DNA from: Streptosporangium brasiliense | GTDB lineage: Bacteria > Actinomycetota > Actinomycetes > Streptosporangiales > Streptosporangiaceae | Assembly: GCF_030811595.1 (NCBI RefSeq) | Contig: NZ_JAUSRB010000002.1 | Coordinates: 3,038,001-3,102,000, forward strand | Direction of reading: 5' to 3' | Length of the DNA stretch: 64,000 nucleotides | Shown here: positions 1-9,084 of the stretch, one piece after another | How the letters are laid out: every line of letters starts with the position of its first letter | Numbering within the stretch: position 1 is the stretch's first letter | Made by a program: the position numbers and the translations under genes | The notes under the pieces: generated by a model | What the model was told of the DNA's origin: nothing | What the model saw: only the letters and a program-made list of their open reading frames with translations | Databases searched by the model: none

Positions 1-2802
1 AGCGAGCCGCAGTTCCGCCAGCACGTGCTCGGCGGCATCAAGTGGGCCGCGGGGAACGTCCAGGGCGACTGCGGCGGCACCGTGTGGAACCGTTTCCAGA
101 AGGTGACGCTGGACAGCGCCCCCGACCAGCCGATGCAGCTCGACATCGCGGCCGACGGGCACGTGTACTACATCACCCGCACCGGCAAGCTCGTGGCCAT
201 CCACGAGGACGGCGAGATCGTGGTCACCGGCACGCTGAACGTCTACACCGGCGGTGAGGACGGCCTCATCGGCATGGTCCTCGACCCGGGCTTCGCGACC
301 AACCACTGGGTCTACCTGAACTACTCCCCGGCCGGCTCGGCGGCGGTCAACCAGGTCTCCCGGTTCACCCTCAACGACCACACCCTCGACCTGAGCAGCG
401 AGAAGAAGCTGCTGACCATCCCCGCGACCAGGACCGACGAGCCCGGCCACACCGGCGGGCAGCTCGCCTTCGGGCCCGGCGGGAACCTCTACATCGGGGT
501 CGGCGACGACATCAACCCCTTCGCCTCCGACGGCTACGCGCCGATCGACGAGCGCGCCGGGCGGCAGAACTTCGACGCCCAGCGCAGCTCGGCCAACACC
601 AACGACCTGCGCGGCAAGATCCTACGGATCCACCCGGAGAGCGACGGCACCTACACGGTCCCCTCGGGCAACATGTTCCCGGCGGGCACCGCGCAGACCC
701 GGCCGGAGATCTACGCGATGGGCTTCCGCAACCCGTTCCGGTTCGCGGTGGACCCCGAGACCGGCTGGATCTCGATGGCCGACTACGGACCCGACGCCGG
801 AGCGGCCAACGCCAACCGGGGGCCCGAGGGCACCGTCGAGTGGAACCTGATCAAGTCGCCCGGCTTCTACGGCTGGCCGTACTGCGTCGGCAACAACACC
901 CCCTACAACGACTACGACTTCGCCACCTCGACCTCGGGGGCCAAGTTCAACTGCGCGGCGCCGGTCAACAACTCGCCCAACAACACCGGCCTGACCAACC
1001 TGCCCGCGGCCAAGGCCGCCACGGTCTGGTACACCTACCACCTCACGCCCGAGTGGCCCGAGATGGGCGACAGCGGCGGCGCGGCCCCGATGGGCGGTCC
1101 GTTCTACCACTACGACGAGGCCAACCCCTCGACGACCAAGTTCCCCGCCTACTTCGACAAGACCCCGTTCTTCTACGAGTGGAGCCGCAACTACCTCGCC
1201 GAGATGCGGCTGGACGGCGGCGGGAACGTCCTGAAGGTCAACCGGTTCCTGTCCAACCTCGGGTTCAGGTCGCCGATGCACATGAAGTTCGGCCCGGACG
1301 GCTCGATGTACCTGATCGAGTGGGGCGCCGGCTACGGCGGGTCCAACCCCGACGACGGCGTCTACCGGATCGACTACGTCAGCGGCTCCCGGTCCCCGGT
1401 GGCCAAGGCGAGCGGGACGCCCACCTCCGGCAAGGCCCCCCTCCAGGTGCAGTTCTCCTCGGCCGGGTCGGCGGACCCGGACGGCGACCCGTTCACCTAC
1501 GCGTGGGACTTCACCGGTGACGGCACGACCGACTCCACCGCGGCCGGCCCCTCCTTCACCTACACCGCCAACGGCACCTTCACCGCCAAGCTGACGATCA
1601 CCGACTCCTCGGGCAAGAGCGGCTCGGCGACGGTGCCCATCACCGTCGGCAACACCGCGCCGGTCGTGACGTTCGGCTCGCCGCCCAACGGCGGGGTCAT
1701 CTCCTTCGGGGACTCGGTCGGCTACACGGTGACGGTCACCGACCCGGAGGACGGCACGATCGACTGCTCCAAGGTCGTCGTGGTCACGGCCCTCGGCCAT
1801 GACACCCACAGCCACGACACGGGCCAGTTCACCGGCTGTTCGGGCACCGTCTCGACCACCGCCTCCGGGCACGACGCCGACGCCAACACCTACTACGTCC
1901 TCACCGCGACCTACACCGACAAGGGCGGGCTGGCCGCGAGCGCCAACCTGATCCTGCAGCCACGGCAGAAGCAGGCGGAGTACTTCACCGGCTCCTCCGG
2001 CGTCCGGGTGGTCGAGCAGGCCGGCGCGCAGAACGGCAAGCGCGTGGGCGACATCTCCAACAACGACTGGATCTCCTTCTCGCCGATGAGCGTGCAGGGG
2101 ATCACCTCGGTGGCCTACCGGGTCTCCTCCCCCTACGGGGGCGGCACCATCGAGCTGCGCGCCGACTCGCCGACCGGCCAACTGCTGTCCACCACCGCCG
2201 TGCCGAACACCGGCGGCTGGGACACCTACCAGTCGCTGACCGCCACACCCGTGGCGGCCCTGTCCGGCAGCCACCCGCTGTTCCTGGTGTTCAAGCATCC
2301 GACGGCCAACCAGTTCGACCTCGACTCCTTCACCCTGAACGGGGCGGGCGTCGGCGCTCCGGGCGGCCCCGTGGCGGACGCCGTCTACACCCTGACCGCC
2401 GCGCACAGCTCCAAGGTGGCCGACGTCGAGGGCCAGTCCACGGCCGACGGCGCCAAGGTGGTGCAGTGGGGCGGAAACGGCGGGACCAACCAGCAGTGGA
2501 AGGCCGTCGACAGGGGGAACGGCAACTTCGCCCTCTTCTCGGTCAAGAGCGGTAAGTGCCTGGACGTCAACGCCGGGTCCACCGCGGCGGGCGCACTGAT
2601 CATCCAGTGGACCTGTCACACCGCCGCCAACCAGCAGTGGAAGTTCGCGCCGGCGGCGAACGGCAACTGGAAGATCACCTCCGTGGGCAGCGGCCACTGC
2701 CTGGAGGTCCCCGGCGCCACCACGGCCGACGGCACCCAGCTCACCCAGGGGACCTGCGGGACCGGCACCAACCAGCAGTGGAAGCTCACGCGGGTGAGCT
2801 GA
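1..2802 (+). CDS. Secreted multidomain sugar dehydrogenase-type protein, 5' partial (ThuA tail, PQQ/sorbosone dehydrogenase, PKD, CBM6, ricin lectin)
   Basis: The frame is open from base 1, so the gene starts upstream; 933 residues are visible. The first ~22 residues (GGIKWAAG, then DCGG) resemble the end of a ThuA domain. Residues ~33-455 read as a six-bladed PQQ-dependent glucose/sorbosone dehydrogenase (LAFGPGGNLYIGVGD, GFRNPFRFAVDPETG). A PKD domain follows (~460-550, DPDGDPFTYAWDFTGDG), then a second Ig-like module, a CBM6-like carbohydrate-binding module (~655-780) and a ricin-B lectin ending with three QxW repeats (NQQWK). The family is extracellular and oxidises aldoses or binds polysaccharide. 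Location beside a sugar ABC operon suggests it processes that operon's substrate, which is inference. A strong hairpin terminator follows. Confidence 0.85.
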   Translation, partial: SEPQFRQHVLGGIKWAAGNVQGDCGGTVWNRFQKVTLDSAPDQPMQLDIAADGHVYYITRTGKLVAIHEDGEIVVTGTLNVYTGGEDGLIGMVLDPGFATNHWVYLNYSPAGSAAVNQVSRFTLNDHTLDLSSEKKLLTIPATRTDEPGHTGGQLAFGPGGNLYIGVGDDINPFASDGYAPIDERAGRQNFDAQRSSANTNDLRGKILRIHPESDGTYTVPSGNMFPAGTAQTRPEIYAMGFRNPFRFAVDPETGWISMADYGPDAGAANANRGPEGTVEWNLIKSPGFYGWPYCVGNNTPYNDYDFATSTSGAKFNCAAPVNNSPNNTGLTNLPAAKAATVWYTYHLTPEWPEMGDSGGAAPMGGPFYHYDEANPSTTKFPAYFDKTPFFYEWSRNYLAEMRLDGGGNVLKVNRFLSNLGFRSPMHMKFGPDGSMYLIEWGAGYGGSNPDDGVYRIDYVSGSRSPVAKASGTPTSGKAPLQVQFSSAGSADPDGDPFTYAWDFTGDGTTDSTAAGPSFTYTANGTFTAKLTITDSSGKSGSATVPITVGNTAPVVTFGSPPNGGVISFGDSVGYTVTVTDPEDGTIDCSKVVVVTALGHDTHSHDTGQFTGCSGTVSTTASGHDADANTYYVLTATYTDKGGLAASANLILQPRQKQAEYFTGSSGVRVVEQAGAQNGKRVGDISNNDWISFSPMSVQGITSVAYRVSSPYGGGTIELRADSPTGQLLSTTAVPNTGGWDTYQSLTATPVAALSGSHPLFLVFKHPTANQFDLDSFTLNGAGVGAPGGPVADAVYTLTAAHSSKVADVEGQSTADGAKVVQWGGNGGTNQQWKAVDRGNGNFALFSVKSGKCLDVNAGSTAAGALIIQWTCHTAANQQWKFAPAANGNWKITSVGSGHCLEVPGATTADGTQLTQGTCGTGTNQQWKLTRVS

Positions 2803-2830
2803 TCCGCCCCCCTTCGGGCCGGCCGGTCCA

Positions 2831-2870
2831 GCCCGCCGACTTTTGCGTGAATCCGCAAAAGTCGGCGGGC
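2831..2870. terminator. Strong hairpin terminator after the dehydrogenase gene
   Basis: A perfect 17-bp inverted repeat (2831-2847 and 2854-2870) with a 6-base loop lies 28 bases past the stop codon. The lower stem is GC-rich and the upper part carries TTTT/AAAA. There is no long T tract, as is usual in high-GC actinomycetes. Confidence 0.85.
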
Positions 2871-2871
2871 A

Positions 2872-2952
2872 TTTAGCTAAAAGGTCTTCACAACACGAGC
2901 AGAAGGAGGTTAGCTTCTGCACACCAACTCCGAATGCGGAGGTGTTGTGAAG
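2872..2952 (+). promoter_or_regulatory. Nested palindromes over the ROK gene leader (candidate operator)
   Basis: Three nested symmetries sit between the terminator and the ROK start: a perfect 10-bp palindrome TTTAGCTAAA (2872-2881); an 11-bp inverted repeat CTTCACAACAC (2886-2896) / GTGTTGTGAAG (2942-2952) whose right arm covers the GTG start codon; and an inner pair GCAGAAG (2899-2905) / CTTCTGC (2914-2920). ROK repressors commonly autoregulate through such sites. The Shine-Dalgarno GGAGG lies just before the right arm, so an mRNA hairpin could also hide the start. Confidence 0.5.
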
Positions 2953-4128
2953 CGCATTACCGCTCGTCCGGAGAGTCCGCACCAGGCTGTGCTGCTCCGG
3001 CTGCTCCGTGAGAGAGCGCGCTCGCGCGCCGAGCTCGGCGACGTGGTCGAGCTGTCACGCTCCAAGCTCAACCTCGAACTCGACCGGCTGATCGAGCTGC
3101 GGCTGGCCGAGCAGGCGGGCCTGGCGGCCTCGCGCGGCGGGCGCAGGTCGGGCCTGGTACGGCTGGCCGCGAACATGCGCTTCGCCGGTGTCGACATCGG
3201 CGCCACCTCGGTCGACGTGGCCGTCACCGACGGCGAGCTGGGGATCCTCGGCCGCGCGAGCGAGCCGTGCGACGTGCGCGACGGACCCGTGACCGTGCTG
3301 GACCGGGCCGCGGAGATGCTCGCCAAGCTGCGCGGCCAGGGACTGTTCACCCAGCTCCACGGGGTGGGGGTCGGCATCCCCGGGCCGGTCAGCTTCCGCG
3401 AGGGAGTGCCGGTCGCGCCGCCGATCATGCCCGGCTGGGACCGCTACCCCGTCAGGGAGACGCTCGGGCAGGAGCTCGGCTGTCCCGTGGTGGTCGACAA
3501 CGACGTCAACATCATGGCCCTCGGCGAGCTCCACGCGGGGCTGGCCAAGCAGGTGGACGACTTCCTGTTCGTCAAGATCGGCACCGGCATCGGCTGCGGG
3601 ATCGTGGTGGACGGCAAGATCTACCGAGGGGTCTCCGGCAGCGCCGGGGACATCGGCCACATCCGCGTCGACGACATGGGCCCCACCTGCGCCTGCGGGA
3701 ACGTCGGCTGCCTCGAGGCCTACTTCGGCGGTGCCGCCCTGGCCAGGGAGGCCATGGCCGTCGCCGACCGCTCGCCGTACCTCGGTGAACGGCTCCGCCG
3801 GACGGGCACGCTGACCGGCGAGGACGTCGCCGCGGCGGCCGAGCTGGGCGACGCCGAGGCGGTGCGGCTCATCAGGGACGGCGGTCGCCGGGTCGGCCTG
3901 GTGCTGGCCGGGCTGGTCAGCTTCTTCAACCCCGGCCTCGTGATCGTCGCGGGAGGCGTGGCCCGGCTGGGCCACGTGCTGCTGGCGGAGATCAGAAGCG
4001 TCGTCTACCGCCGCTCACTGCCACTGGCGACCGGCAACCTGCCCATCGTGCTGTCGGAGCTCGGCGACAGCGCCGGCGTGATCGGCGCGGCCCGGCTCGG
4101 CAGCGACCACGTTTTCTCGGCCCCATGA
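2947..4128 (+). CDS. ROK-family transcriptional regulator
   Basis: A 393-residue protein of typical ROK repressor length. An N-terminal winged helix-turn-helix (~12-60, SRAELGDVVELSRSKLNLEL) precedes a sugar-kinase-fold domain (~80-380) starting GVDIGATSVDVAV. The zinc-binding ROK signature is intact around residues 237-257 (GHIRVDD then CACGNVGCLE), and the DNDVN motif lies near residue 184. The GTG start has GGAGG 4-8 bases upstream. It is the first gene of a co-directional run; its stop overlaps the ABC ATPase start (ATGA). The likely role is substrate-responsive repression of the downstream transporter. The inducing sugar cannot be read from the sequence. Confidence 0.9.
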   Translation: MKRITARPESPHQAVLLRLLRERARSRAELGDVVELSRSKLNLELDRLIELRLAEQAGLAASRGGRRSGLVRLAANMRFAGVDIGATSVDVAVTDGELGILGRASEPCDVRDGPVTVLDRAAEMLAKLRGQGLFTQLHGVGVGIPGPVSFREGVPVAPPIMPGWDRYPVRETLGQELGCPVVVDNDVNIMALGELHAGLAKQVDDFLFVKIGTGIGCGIVVDGKIYRGVSGSAGDIGHIRVDDMGPTCACGNVGCLEAYFGGAALAREAMAVADRSPYLGERLRRTGTLTGEDVAAAAELGDAEAVRLIRDGGRRVGLVLAGLVSFFNPGLVIVAGGVARLGHVLLAEIRSVVYRRSLPLATGNLPIVLSELGDSAGVIGAARLGSDHVFSAP

Positions 4129-5660
4129 ACGATCAGCGAGGCCCCATGTCCGAAGACAGCCCCCTGCTCGTGATGAGGGGGATCGTCAAGCAGTTTCCCG
4201 GCGTGCGCGCCCTGGACGGCGTCGATCTCGACGTCCGCGCGGGGGAGGTGCACTGCCTGCTCGGCCAGAACGGCGCGGGCAAGTCCACCCTCATCAAGAT
4301 CCTCTCGGGGGCGCACCAGCCCGACGAGGGCACCATCACCCTGGGCGCCGAGCGGGCGCGGCTGAGCAGCCCGATCGCGGCGATCCGGTCGGGAATCTCG
4401 ACGATCTACCAGGAGCTCGACCTGGTCGACGGGCTGAGCGTGGCGCAGAACATCTTCCTCGGTCACGAACCGGCCCGGCTGGGCTTCGTCAGCCGGGGCG
4501 AGGCCAACCGGGCCGCGCGGCGCCTGCTGGAGCGGCTGGGGCACGCGGAGATCCGGCCCGGCACGGAGGTGGGCCGGCTGTCCCCGGCGGCCAAGCAGGT
4601 GGTCAGCATGGCGCGGGCGCTCTCGCGCGACACGCGGCTGATCATCATGGACGAGCCGTCGGCGGCCCTGGCCCACGACGAGGTGGGCAACCTGTTCCGG
4701 ATCATCCGGGAGCTGACCGCCCAGGGTGTGGCGGTGATCTACATCTCGCACCGGCTGGAGGAGATCCGGGAGATCGGCGACCGGGTGACCGTGCTCAAGG
4801 ACGGGCGCACGGTGGCGGTGGGCCTGCCGGCGCAGCAGACGCCGACCTCGCAGGTGGTGGCGTTGATGACCGGCCGCAGCGTCGAGCACGTCTTCCCGCC
4901 GCGCCCGGCGCCCGGCAGTCATGCGGGCCGGCCGGAGGTGCTGCGGGTGGAGGGGCTCGGCGTGGCGGGGGTCTTCGCCGACGTCTCCTTCTCGGTGCGG
5001 GCGGGGGAGATCGTGGGGCTGGCCGGACTGGTCGGCTCGGGCCGCTCGGAGATCATCGAGGCGATCTACGGCGCGCGCCGGTTCTCGGGGCAGGTGGTCC
5101 TGGAGGGCCGGCCGGTACGGCGCGGCGGCACGGCCGGGGCGGTGCGGCTGGGCATGGGCCTGGCCCCGGAGGAGCGCAAGGCCCAGGCGCTGCTGCTGGA
5201 CCAGAGCGTGACCCGCAACATCTCCCTGGCCGGCCTCGGCGGATACTCCCGGTTCGGCTGGCTCGACCGGCGCCGCGAGGCGCGGGACGCGCACGCTCTG
5301 GTCGAGACGCTGGGCATCCGGCCCGCCGATCCGGAGCGGCCGATCAAGACGTTGTCGGGCGGCAACCAGCAGAAGGCGGTGCTGGCCCGCTGGCTGCTCA
5401 ACGGCCGCAAGCTGCTGCTGCTGGACGAGCCGACCCGGGGGGTGGACGTGGGCGCGCGGGCGGAGCTGTACGCCGTCATCCGCGACCTGGCCGACAAGGG
5501 CATCGGGGTGCTGCTGGTCTCCAGCGAGGTGCCGGAGGTGCTGGGCCTGGCCGACCGGGTCCTGGTGATCCGCGAGGGCGCGATCATCCATCAGGCCGAC
5601 GCCCGCGAACTGGACGAACATCGAGTAATCGACATGATCATGGAAGGGAGTGCGCTGTGA
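4125..5660 (+). CDS. Sugar ABC transporter ATP-binding protein (RbsA/XylG/MglA type)
   Basis: A tandem two-NBD ATPase of 511 residues, the usual size for carbohydrate uptake transporter 2 (CUT2) systems. NBD1 has Walker A GQNGAGKST and Walker B LIIMDEPSAAL. NBD2 has the degenerate Walker A typical of the family (GLVGSGRSEI), an intact LSGGNQQKA signature and LLLLDEPTRGVDVGA. ATG 4125 overlaps the ROK stop; an in-frame ATG at 4146 (MSEDSP) has a GAGG 4 bases upstream and is an equally plausible start. The stop overlaps the permease GTG (GTGA), which implies translational coupling. It energises import by the permease and binding protein that follow. Confidence 0.92.
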   Translation: MNDQRGPMSEDSPLLVMRGIVKQFPGVRALDGVDLDVRAGEVHCLLGQNGAGKSTLIKILSGAHQPDEGTITLGAERARLSSPIAAIRSGISTIYQELDLVDGLSVAQNIFLGHEPARLGFVSRGEANRAARRLLERLGHAEIRPGTEVGRLSPAAKQVVSMARALSRDTRLIIMDEPSAALAHDEVGNLFRIIRELTAQGVAVIYISHRLEEIREIGDRVTVLKDGRTVAVGLPAQQTPTSQVVALMTGRSVEHVFPPRPAPGSHAGRPEVLRVEGLGVAGVFADVSFSVRAGEIVGLAGLVGSGRSEIIEAIYGARRFSGQVVLEGRPVRRGGTAGAVRLGMGLAPEERKAQALLLDQSVTRNISLAGLGGYSRFGWLDRRREARDAHALVETLGIRPADPERPIKTLSGGNQQKAVLARWLLNGRKLLLLDEPTRGVDVGARAELYAVIRDLADKGIGVLLVSSEVPEVLGLADRVLVIREGAIIHQADARELDEHRVIDMIMEGSAL

Positions 5661-6718
5661 CCGATCCGCAAGGCCAGGCTCCCGCGAGCCCGGTGGACGA
5701 GGTGGGACCGGCCGAGCCCGGGCCGGGGCGCGGCGGGGCGGCCGGGTCCAGGCCCGCCGCGGCTCCCGGACCGCTGGCCCGGCTGGGCGAGGTGCCGCAT
5801 CTGGGCCTGGTGGCGGCGCTGGCGCTGCTGGCGGTGGTCGGCCTGGTGACGGTGCCCGACACCTTCGCCACCACCTCCAACCTGGTGAGCATCCTGGCGC
5901 TGGCCGCGACGATCGGGGTGATCACCGTCGGCGCGACGTTCGTGATCATCGGTGGCGGGATCGATCTGTCGGTCGGCGCGGTGATGGCGCTGGCGTCGGT
6001 GTGGGCCACCACGCTGGCCACCCAGTCCTACGGCCCCTTCATGATGATCGTGTGCGCGGTGCTGGTCGGCACCGGCGCCGGGCTGGTCAACGGGCTGCTG
6101 ATCGCCTACGGGCGGCTGGTGCCGTTCATCGCGACGCTGGCGATGCTGGTGGCCGCCCGGGGACTGGCGCAGCGGATGTCGGACCGCAAGACGCAGCTGG
6201 TGGCCCAGGGCAACGAGCTGATCGTGGAGCTGTCGACCACCCGGCTGCTGGGCCTGCCGCTCCTGGTGTACGTCTTCGCGCTGGTGGTCGTGCTGGGCTG
6301 GGTGCTGCTGAACCGCACGACCTTCGGCCGCCGGACCTACGCGGTGGGCGGTAACGCCGAGGCGGCGCGGCTGGCGGGCATCGACGTGCGTCGGCACACG
6401 ATGTGGCTGTACGCGCTGTCGGGACTGTGCTGCGGCATCGCGGCGGTTCTGATCATGGCGCGGACCACGACGGGCTCCTCCACGCACGGAGACCTGTACG
6501 AGCTGGACGCGATCGCCGCGGTCATCATCGGCGGCACGCTGCTGACCGGCGGCCGGGGGTCGATCATCGGGTCGATCCTGGGCCTGCTGATCTTCACGGT
6601 GATCACGAACCTGTTCATCCTCAACGGGCTCAACACCAGCGACCAGCTGATCGCCAAGGGGCTGATCATCGTGGTCGCCGTGCTGCTGCAGCGGCGCGGG
6701 CTGAGGTCGCCGACCTGA
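5657..6718 (+). CDS. Sugar ABC transporter permease (RbsC type)
   Basis: A 353-residue membrane protein with about eight to ten hydrophobic segments after a Pro/Ala/Gly-rich cytoplasmic N-terminus (~1-40). Diagnostic CUT2 permease motifs are GGIDLSVGAVMALASV, the EAA-like GGNAEAARLAGIDV and GGTLLTGGRGSIIGS. It starts at a GTG overlapping the ATPase stop. As a homodimer it would form the channel paired with the preceding ATPase and the following lipoprotein. Confidence 0.93.
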   Translation: MTDPQGQAPASPVDEVGPAEPGPGRGGAAGSRPAAAPGPLARLGEVPHLGLVAALALLAVVGLVTVPDTFATTSNLVSILALAATIGVITVGATFVIIGGGIDLSVGAVMALASVWATTLATQSYGPFMMIVCAVLVGTGAGLVNGLLIAYGRLVPFIATLAMLVAARGLAQRMSDRKTQLVAQGNELIVELSTTRLLGLPLLVYVFALVVVLGWVLLNRTTFGRRTYAVGGNAEAARLAGIDVRRHTMWLYALSGLCCGIAAVLIMARTTTGSSTHGDLYELDAIAAVIIGGTLLTGGRGSIIGSILGLLIFTVITNLFILNGLNTSDQLIAKGLIIVVAVLLQRRGLRSPT

Positions 6719-6720
6719 AC

Positions 6721-6765
6721 GACCCGCCTGGCGCGGGCCGGTCAGGGGTCCACGGCAGGCGGGTC
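6721..6765 (+). terminator. Intercistronic hairpin between permease and binding-protein genes
   Basis: A 10-bp perfect inverted repeat GACCCGCCTG (6721-6730) / CAGGCGGGTC (6756-6765), with more complementarity inside the 25-base loop, lies just after the permease stop. It could be a partial terminator or an mRNA-stability element. Such elements often let the binding protein exceed permease expression. Confidence 0.45.
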
Positions 6766-6835
6766 CCGGCCGGTACCGGGCACATCCTTCCTTCCTCCTG
6801 AAACACGCCTTCCCCCTCCGCAAAGGAGCATGGTC

Positions 6836-7897
6836 ATGACAGACAGACTCGCCCGCCGGGGTTTCCTGGTCGGCGGAGCCGTAATCGGCGCCGGTGCCCT
6901 GGCCAGTGCCTGCACCAGCAACACCCCGGCCGCGGCGCCGAGCACGGCCGCGGCGGCGCCGGCGCCGGCGGCCACCGGCGGCAACGACGTCCCCGGCGAG
7001 AAGGTCGCCATCGGCTTCTCGGCGCCGGCCGCCGACCACGGCTGGATCGCCGCGATCGCCAAGAACGCCGAGGCCGCGGCCAAGCAGTACGCCGATGTGG
7101 AGTTCCGGCCGGTCGAGCCGACCAACGACATCAACGCGCAGATCTCGGCGGTGGAGTCGCTGATCGCGGCCAAGGTCTCCGCGCTGGTGATCCTGCCCAA
7201 CGACGGCCAGCAGCTCAACCAGATCGCCCGGCAGGCCGCCGACGCGGGCATCCCGGTGATCAACCTGGACCGGGTCTTCCCCGACAAGCTGTCGTACCGC
7301 ACCTGGATCGGTGGGGACAACTACGGCATGGGGGTGGCGGCCGGGCACTACATCGGCAAGACGCTCAAGGACAAGGGGGTGGCCGACCCGGTGATCCTGG
7401 AGATCCAGGGCATCGCGACGCTGCCGCTGACCCAGGACCGCAGCAAGGGCTTCGCCGACGCGCTGAAGACCTACGGCTTCGAGGTGACGGCCAGGCAGGA
7501 CGCGCAGTTCACGGTGGAGTCGGGCACCAAGGTGACCAGCAACCTGCTGCAGGCGCACAAGAAGATCGACGCGATCTGGAACCACGACGACGACCAGGGC
7601 ATCGGGGTGCTGGCCGCGGTCAAGGAGGCCGGGCGTGACGAGTTCTTCATGGTCGGCGGGGCCGGGTCGGCCAACGCGATGCGCGAGATCCAGGCGGGCA
7701 CCGGGGTGCTGAAGGCCACCGTCACCTACAGTCCCACGATGGCCTCCTCGGCGATCAAGCTGGCCCGCCTGGTCGCGCAGGGCAAGGGGATGAGCGACCT
7801 GCTGGAGAAGCAGGTGCCGCAGTCGATCACGCTGGCCTCGGAGACCATCACCAAGGACAACGTCGACGCCTACCTCCCGCTCGGATTCGAGTCCTGA
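6836..7897 (+). CDS. Sugar-binding lipoprotein of the ABC transporter (Tat-exported)
   Basis: A periplasmic-binding-protein-like domain (LacI/RbsB type I fold) of about 353 residues. The N-terminus combines a twin-arginine motif (ARRGFLVGG), a hydrophobic stretch and a lipobox ending ASAC, so it is probably exported folded and lipid-anchored. An Ala/Pro/Thr linker precedes the mature domain (EKVAIGFSAPAADHGWIAAI). ATG 6836 is chosen over ATG 6830 because the AAAGGAG ribosome site (6822-6828) is 7 bases away from it but only 1 base from the earlier ATG. The stop overlaps the next gene (TGATG). Confidence 0.9.
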   Translation: MTDRLARRGFLVGGAVIGAGALASACTSNTPAAAPSTAAAAPAPAATGGNDVPGEKVAIGFSAPAADHGWIAAIAKNAEAAAKQYADVEFRPVEPTNDINAQISAVESLIAAKVSALVILPNDGQQLNQIARQAADAGIPVINLDRVFPDKLSYRTWIGGDNYGMGVAAGHYIGKTLKDKGVADPVILEIQGIATLPLTQDRSKGFADALKTYGFEVTARQDAQFTVESGTKVTSNLLQAHKKIDAIWNHDDDQGIGVLAAVKEAGRDEFFMVGGAGSANAMREIQAGTGVLKATVTYSPTMASSAIKLARLVAQGKGMSDLLEKQVPQSITLASETITKDNVDAYLPLGFES

Positions 7898-9084
7898 TGG
7901 CCGCTGACGACAGGCCGACGCTGGGGATCGGCATGGTCGGCTACGCGTTCATGGGGCGGGTGCACTCCCAGGCCTGGCGCAGTGTCGACGCCTTCTTCGA
8001 CCTGCCGGCCAGGCCGGTGATGGCGGCACTGGGCGGGCGTTCGAAGGAGGCCACCGCCACCGCGGCCCGCCAGATGGGTTGGGCGGCGGCCGAGACCGAC
8101 TGGCGTGACCTGATCGCCCGCGACGACGTGCAGGTGGTCGACATCTGCACGCCGGGCGACTCGCACGCCGAGATCGCGATCGCCGCGCTGGCCGCGGGCA
8201 AGCACGTCATCTGCGAGAAGCCGCTGGCCAACAGCGTGGCCGAGGCCGAGGCGATGGCCGAGGCCGCCCGCACCGCGGCCGAGCGCGGCGTGCACGCGAT
8301 GGTGGCCTTCAACTACCGGCGGGTCCCGGCCGTCGCGCTGGCCCGCCGCTGGGTCGCCGAGGGCCGCCTCGGCCGCCTGCACCACGTGCGCGCCCAGTAT
8401 CTGCAGGACTGGATCGCCGACCCCGCCTTCCCGCTGGTGTGGCGGCTGCAGCGGGACAGGGCGGGCTCGGGGGCGCTGGGCGACATCGGCGCGCACATCA
8501 TCGACACCGCCCAGTTCATCACCGGCGACCAGATCACCGGTGTGTCGGCGCTGACCGAGACCTTCGTCCGGCAGCGCCCGCTGGCCGAGGGGTCCGCCGG
8601 CCTCAGCGCGGGCGGCACCTCGGCGCGGAGCGGCACGGTCGACGTCGACGACGCCGCGCTGTTCCTGGCCCGCTTCGCCGGTGGGGCGGTCGGCTCGTTC
8701 GAGGCCACCCGCTTCGCCACCGGCCGCAAGAACGCGCTGCGCATCGAGGTCAACGGCTCGGCCGGCAGCCTGGCCTTCGACTTCGAGGCGATGAACGAGC
8801 TGTGGTTCCACGACCACACCTTGCCCGCGGCCGAGGCCGGCTTCCGCCGTATCCTCGTCACCGAGGCCGAGCACCCCTACGCCGGAGCCTGGTGGCCACC
8901 CGGCCACGGCCTGGGCTACGAGCACACCTTCACCCACGAGATCAAGGACTTCGTCGAGGCCGTGGCGGCCGGCGCGGCCCCGGCCCCGGCGTTCGCCGAC
9001 GGGCTGCGGGTGCAGCGGGTGCTGGCCGCGGTCGAGGCCAGCGCGGCCGATGAGAGCCGCTTCACCGCTGTGGAGGGACCGTGA
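7897..9084 (+). CDS. Gfo/Idh/MocA-family NAD(P)-dependent oxidoreductase
   Basis: A 395-residue protein. The N-terminal Rossmann fold begins [18 protein letters not shown], and the family motif EKP occurs as [18 protein letters not shown]. The C-terminal substrate domain starts near residue 135, and the catalytic-type motif [12 protein letters not shown] is present. Members oxidise or reduce sugar or inositol ring positions. It overlaps both neighbours by 1-4 bases, so it belongs to the transporter operon and probably performs the first intracellular step on the imported sugar. The exact substrate is not evident. Confidence 0.9.
   Translation: MAADDRPTLGIGMVGYAFMGRVHSQAWRSVDAFFDLPARPVMAALGGRSKEATATAARQMGWAAAETDWRDLIARDDVQVVDICTPGDSHAEIAIAALAAGKHVICEKPLANSVAEAEAMAEAARTAAERGVHAMVAFNYRRVPAVALARRWVAEGRLGRLHHVRAQYLQDWIADPAFPLVWRLQRDRAGSGALGDIGAHIIDTAQFITGDQITGVSALTETFVRQRPLAEGSAGLSAGGTSARSGTVDVDDAALFLARFAGGAVGSFEATRFATGRKNALRIEVNGSAGSLAFDFEAMNELWFHDHTLPAAEAGFRRILVTEAEHPYAGAWWPPGHGLGYEHTFTHEIKDFVEAVAAGAAPAPAFADGLRVQRVLAAVEASAADESRFTAVEGP

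Noticed and set aside
622-2982. Minus-strand open frame opposite the sugar dehydrogenase gene
   Set aside because: Low-complexity Val/Gly/Arg composition without domains; the plus strand encodes a well-defined multidomain protein.
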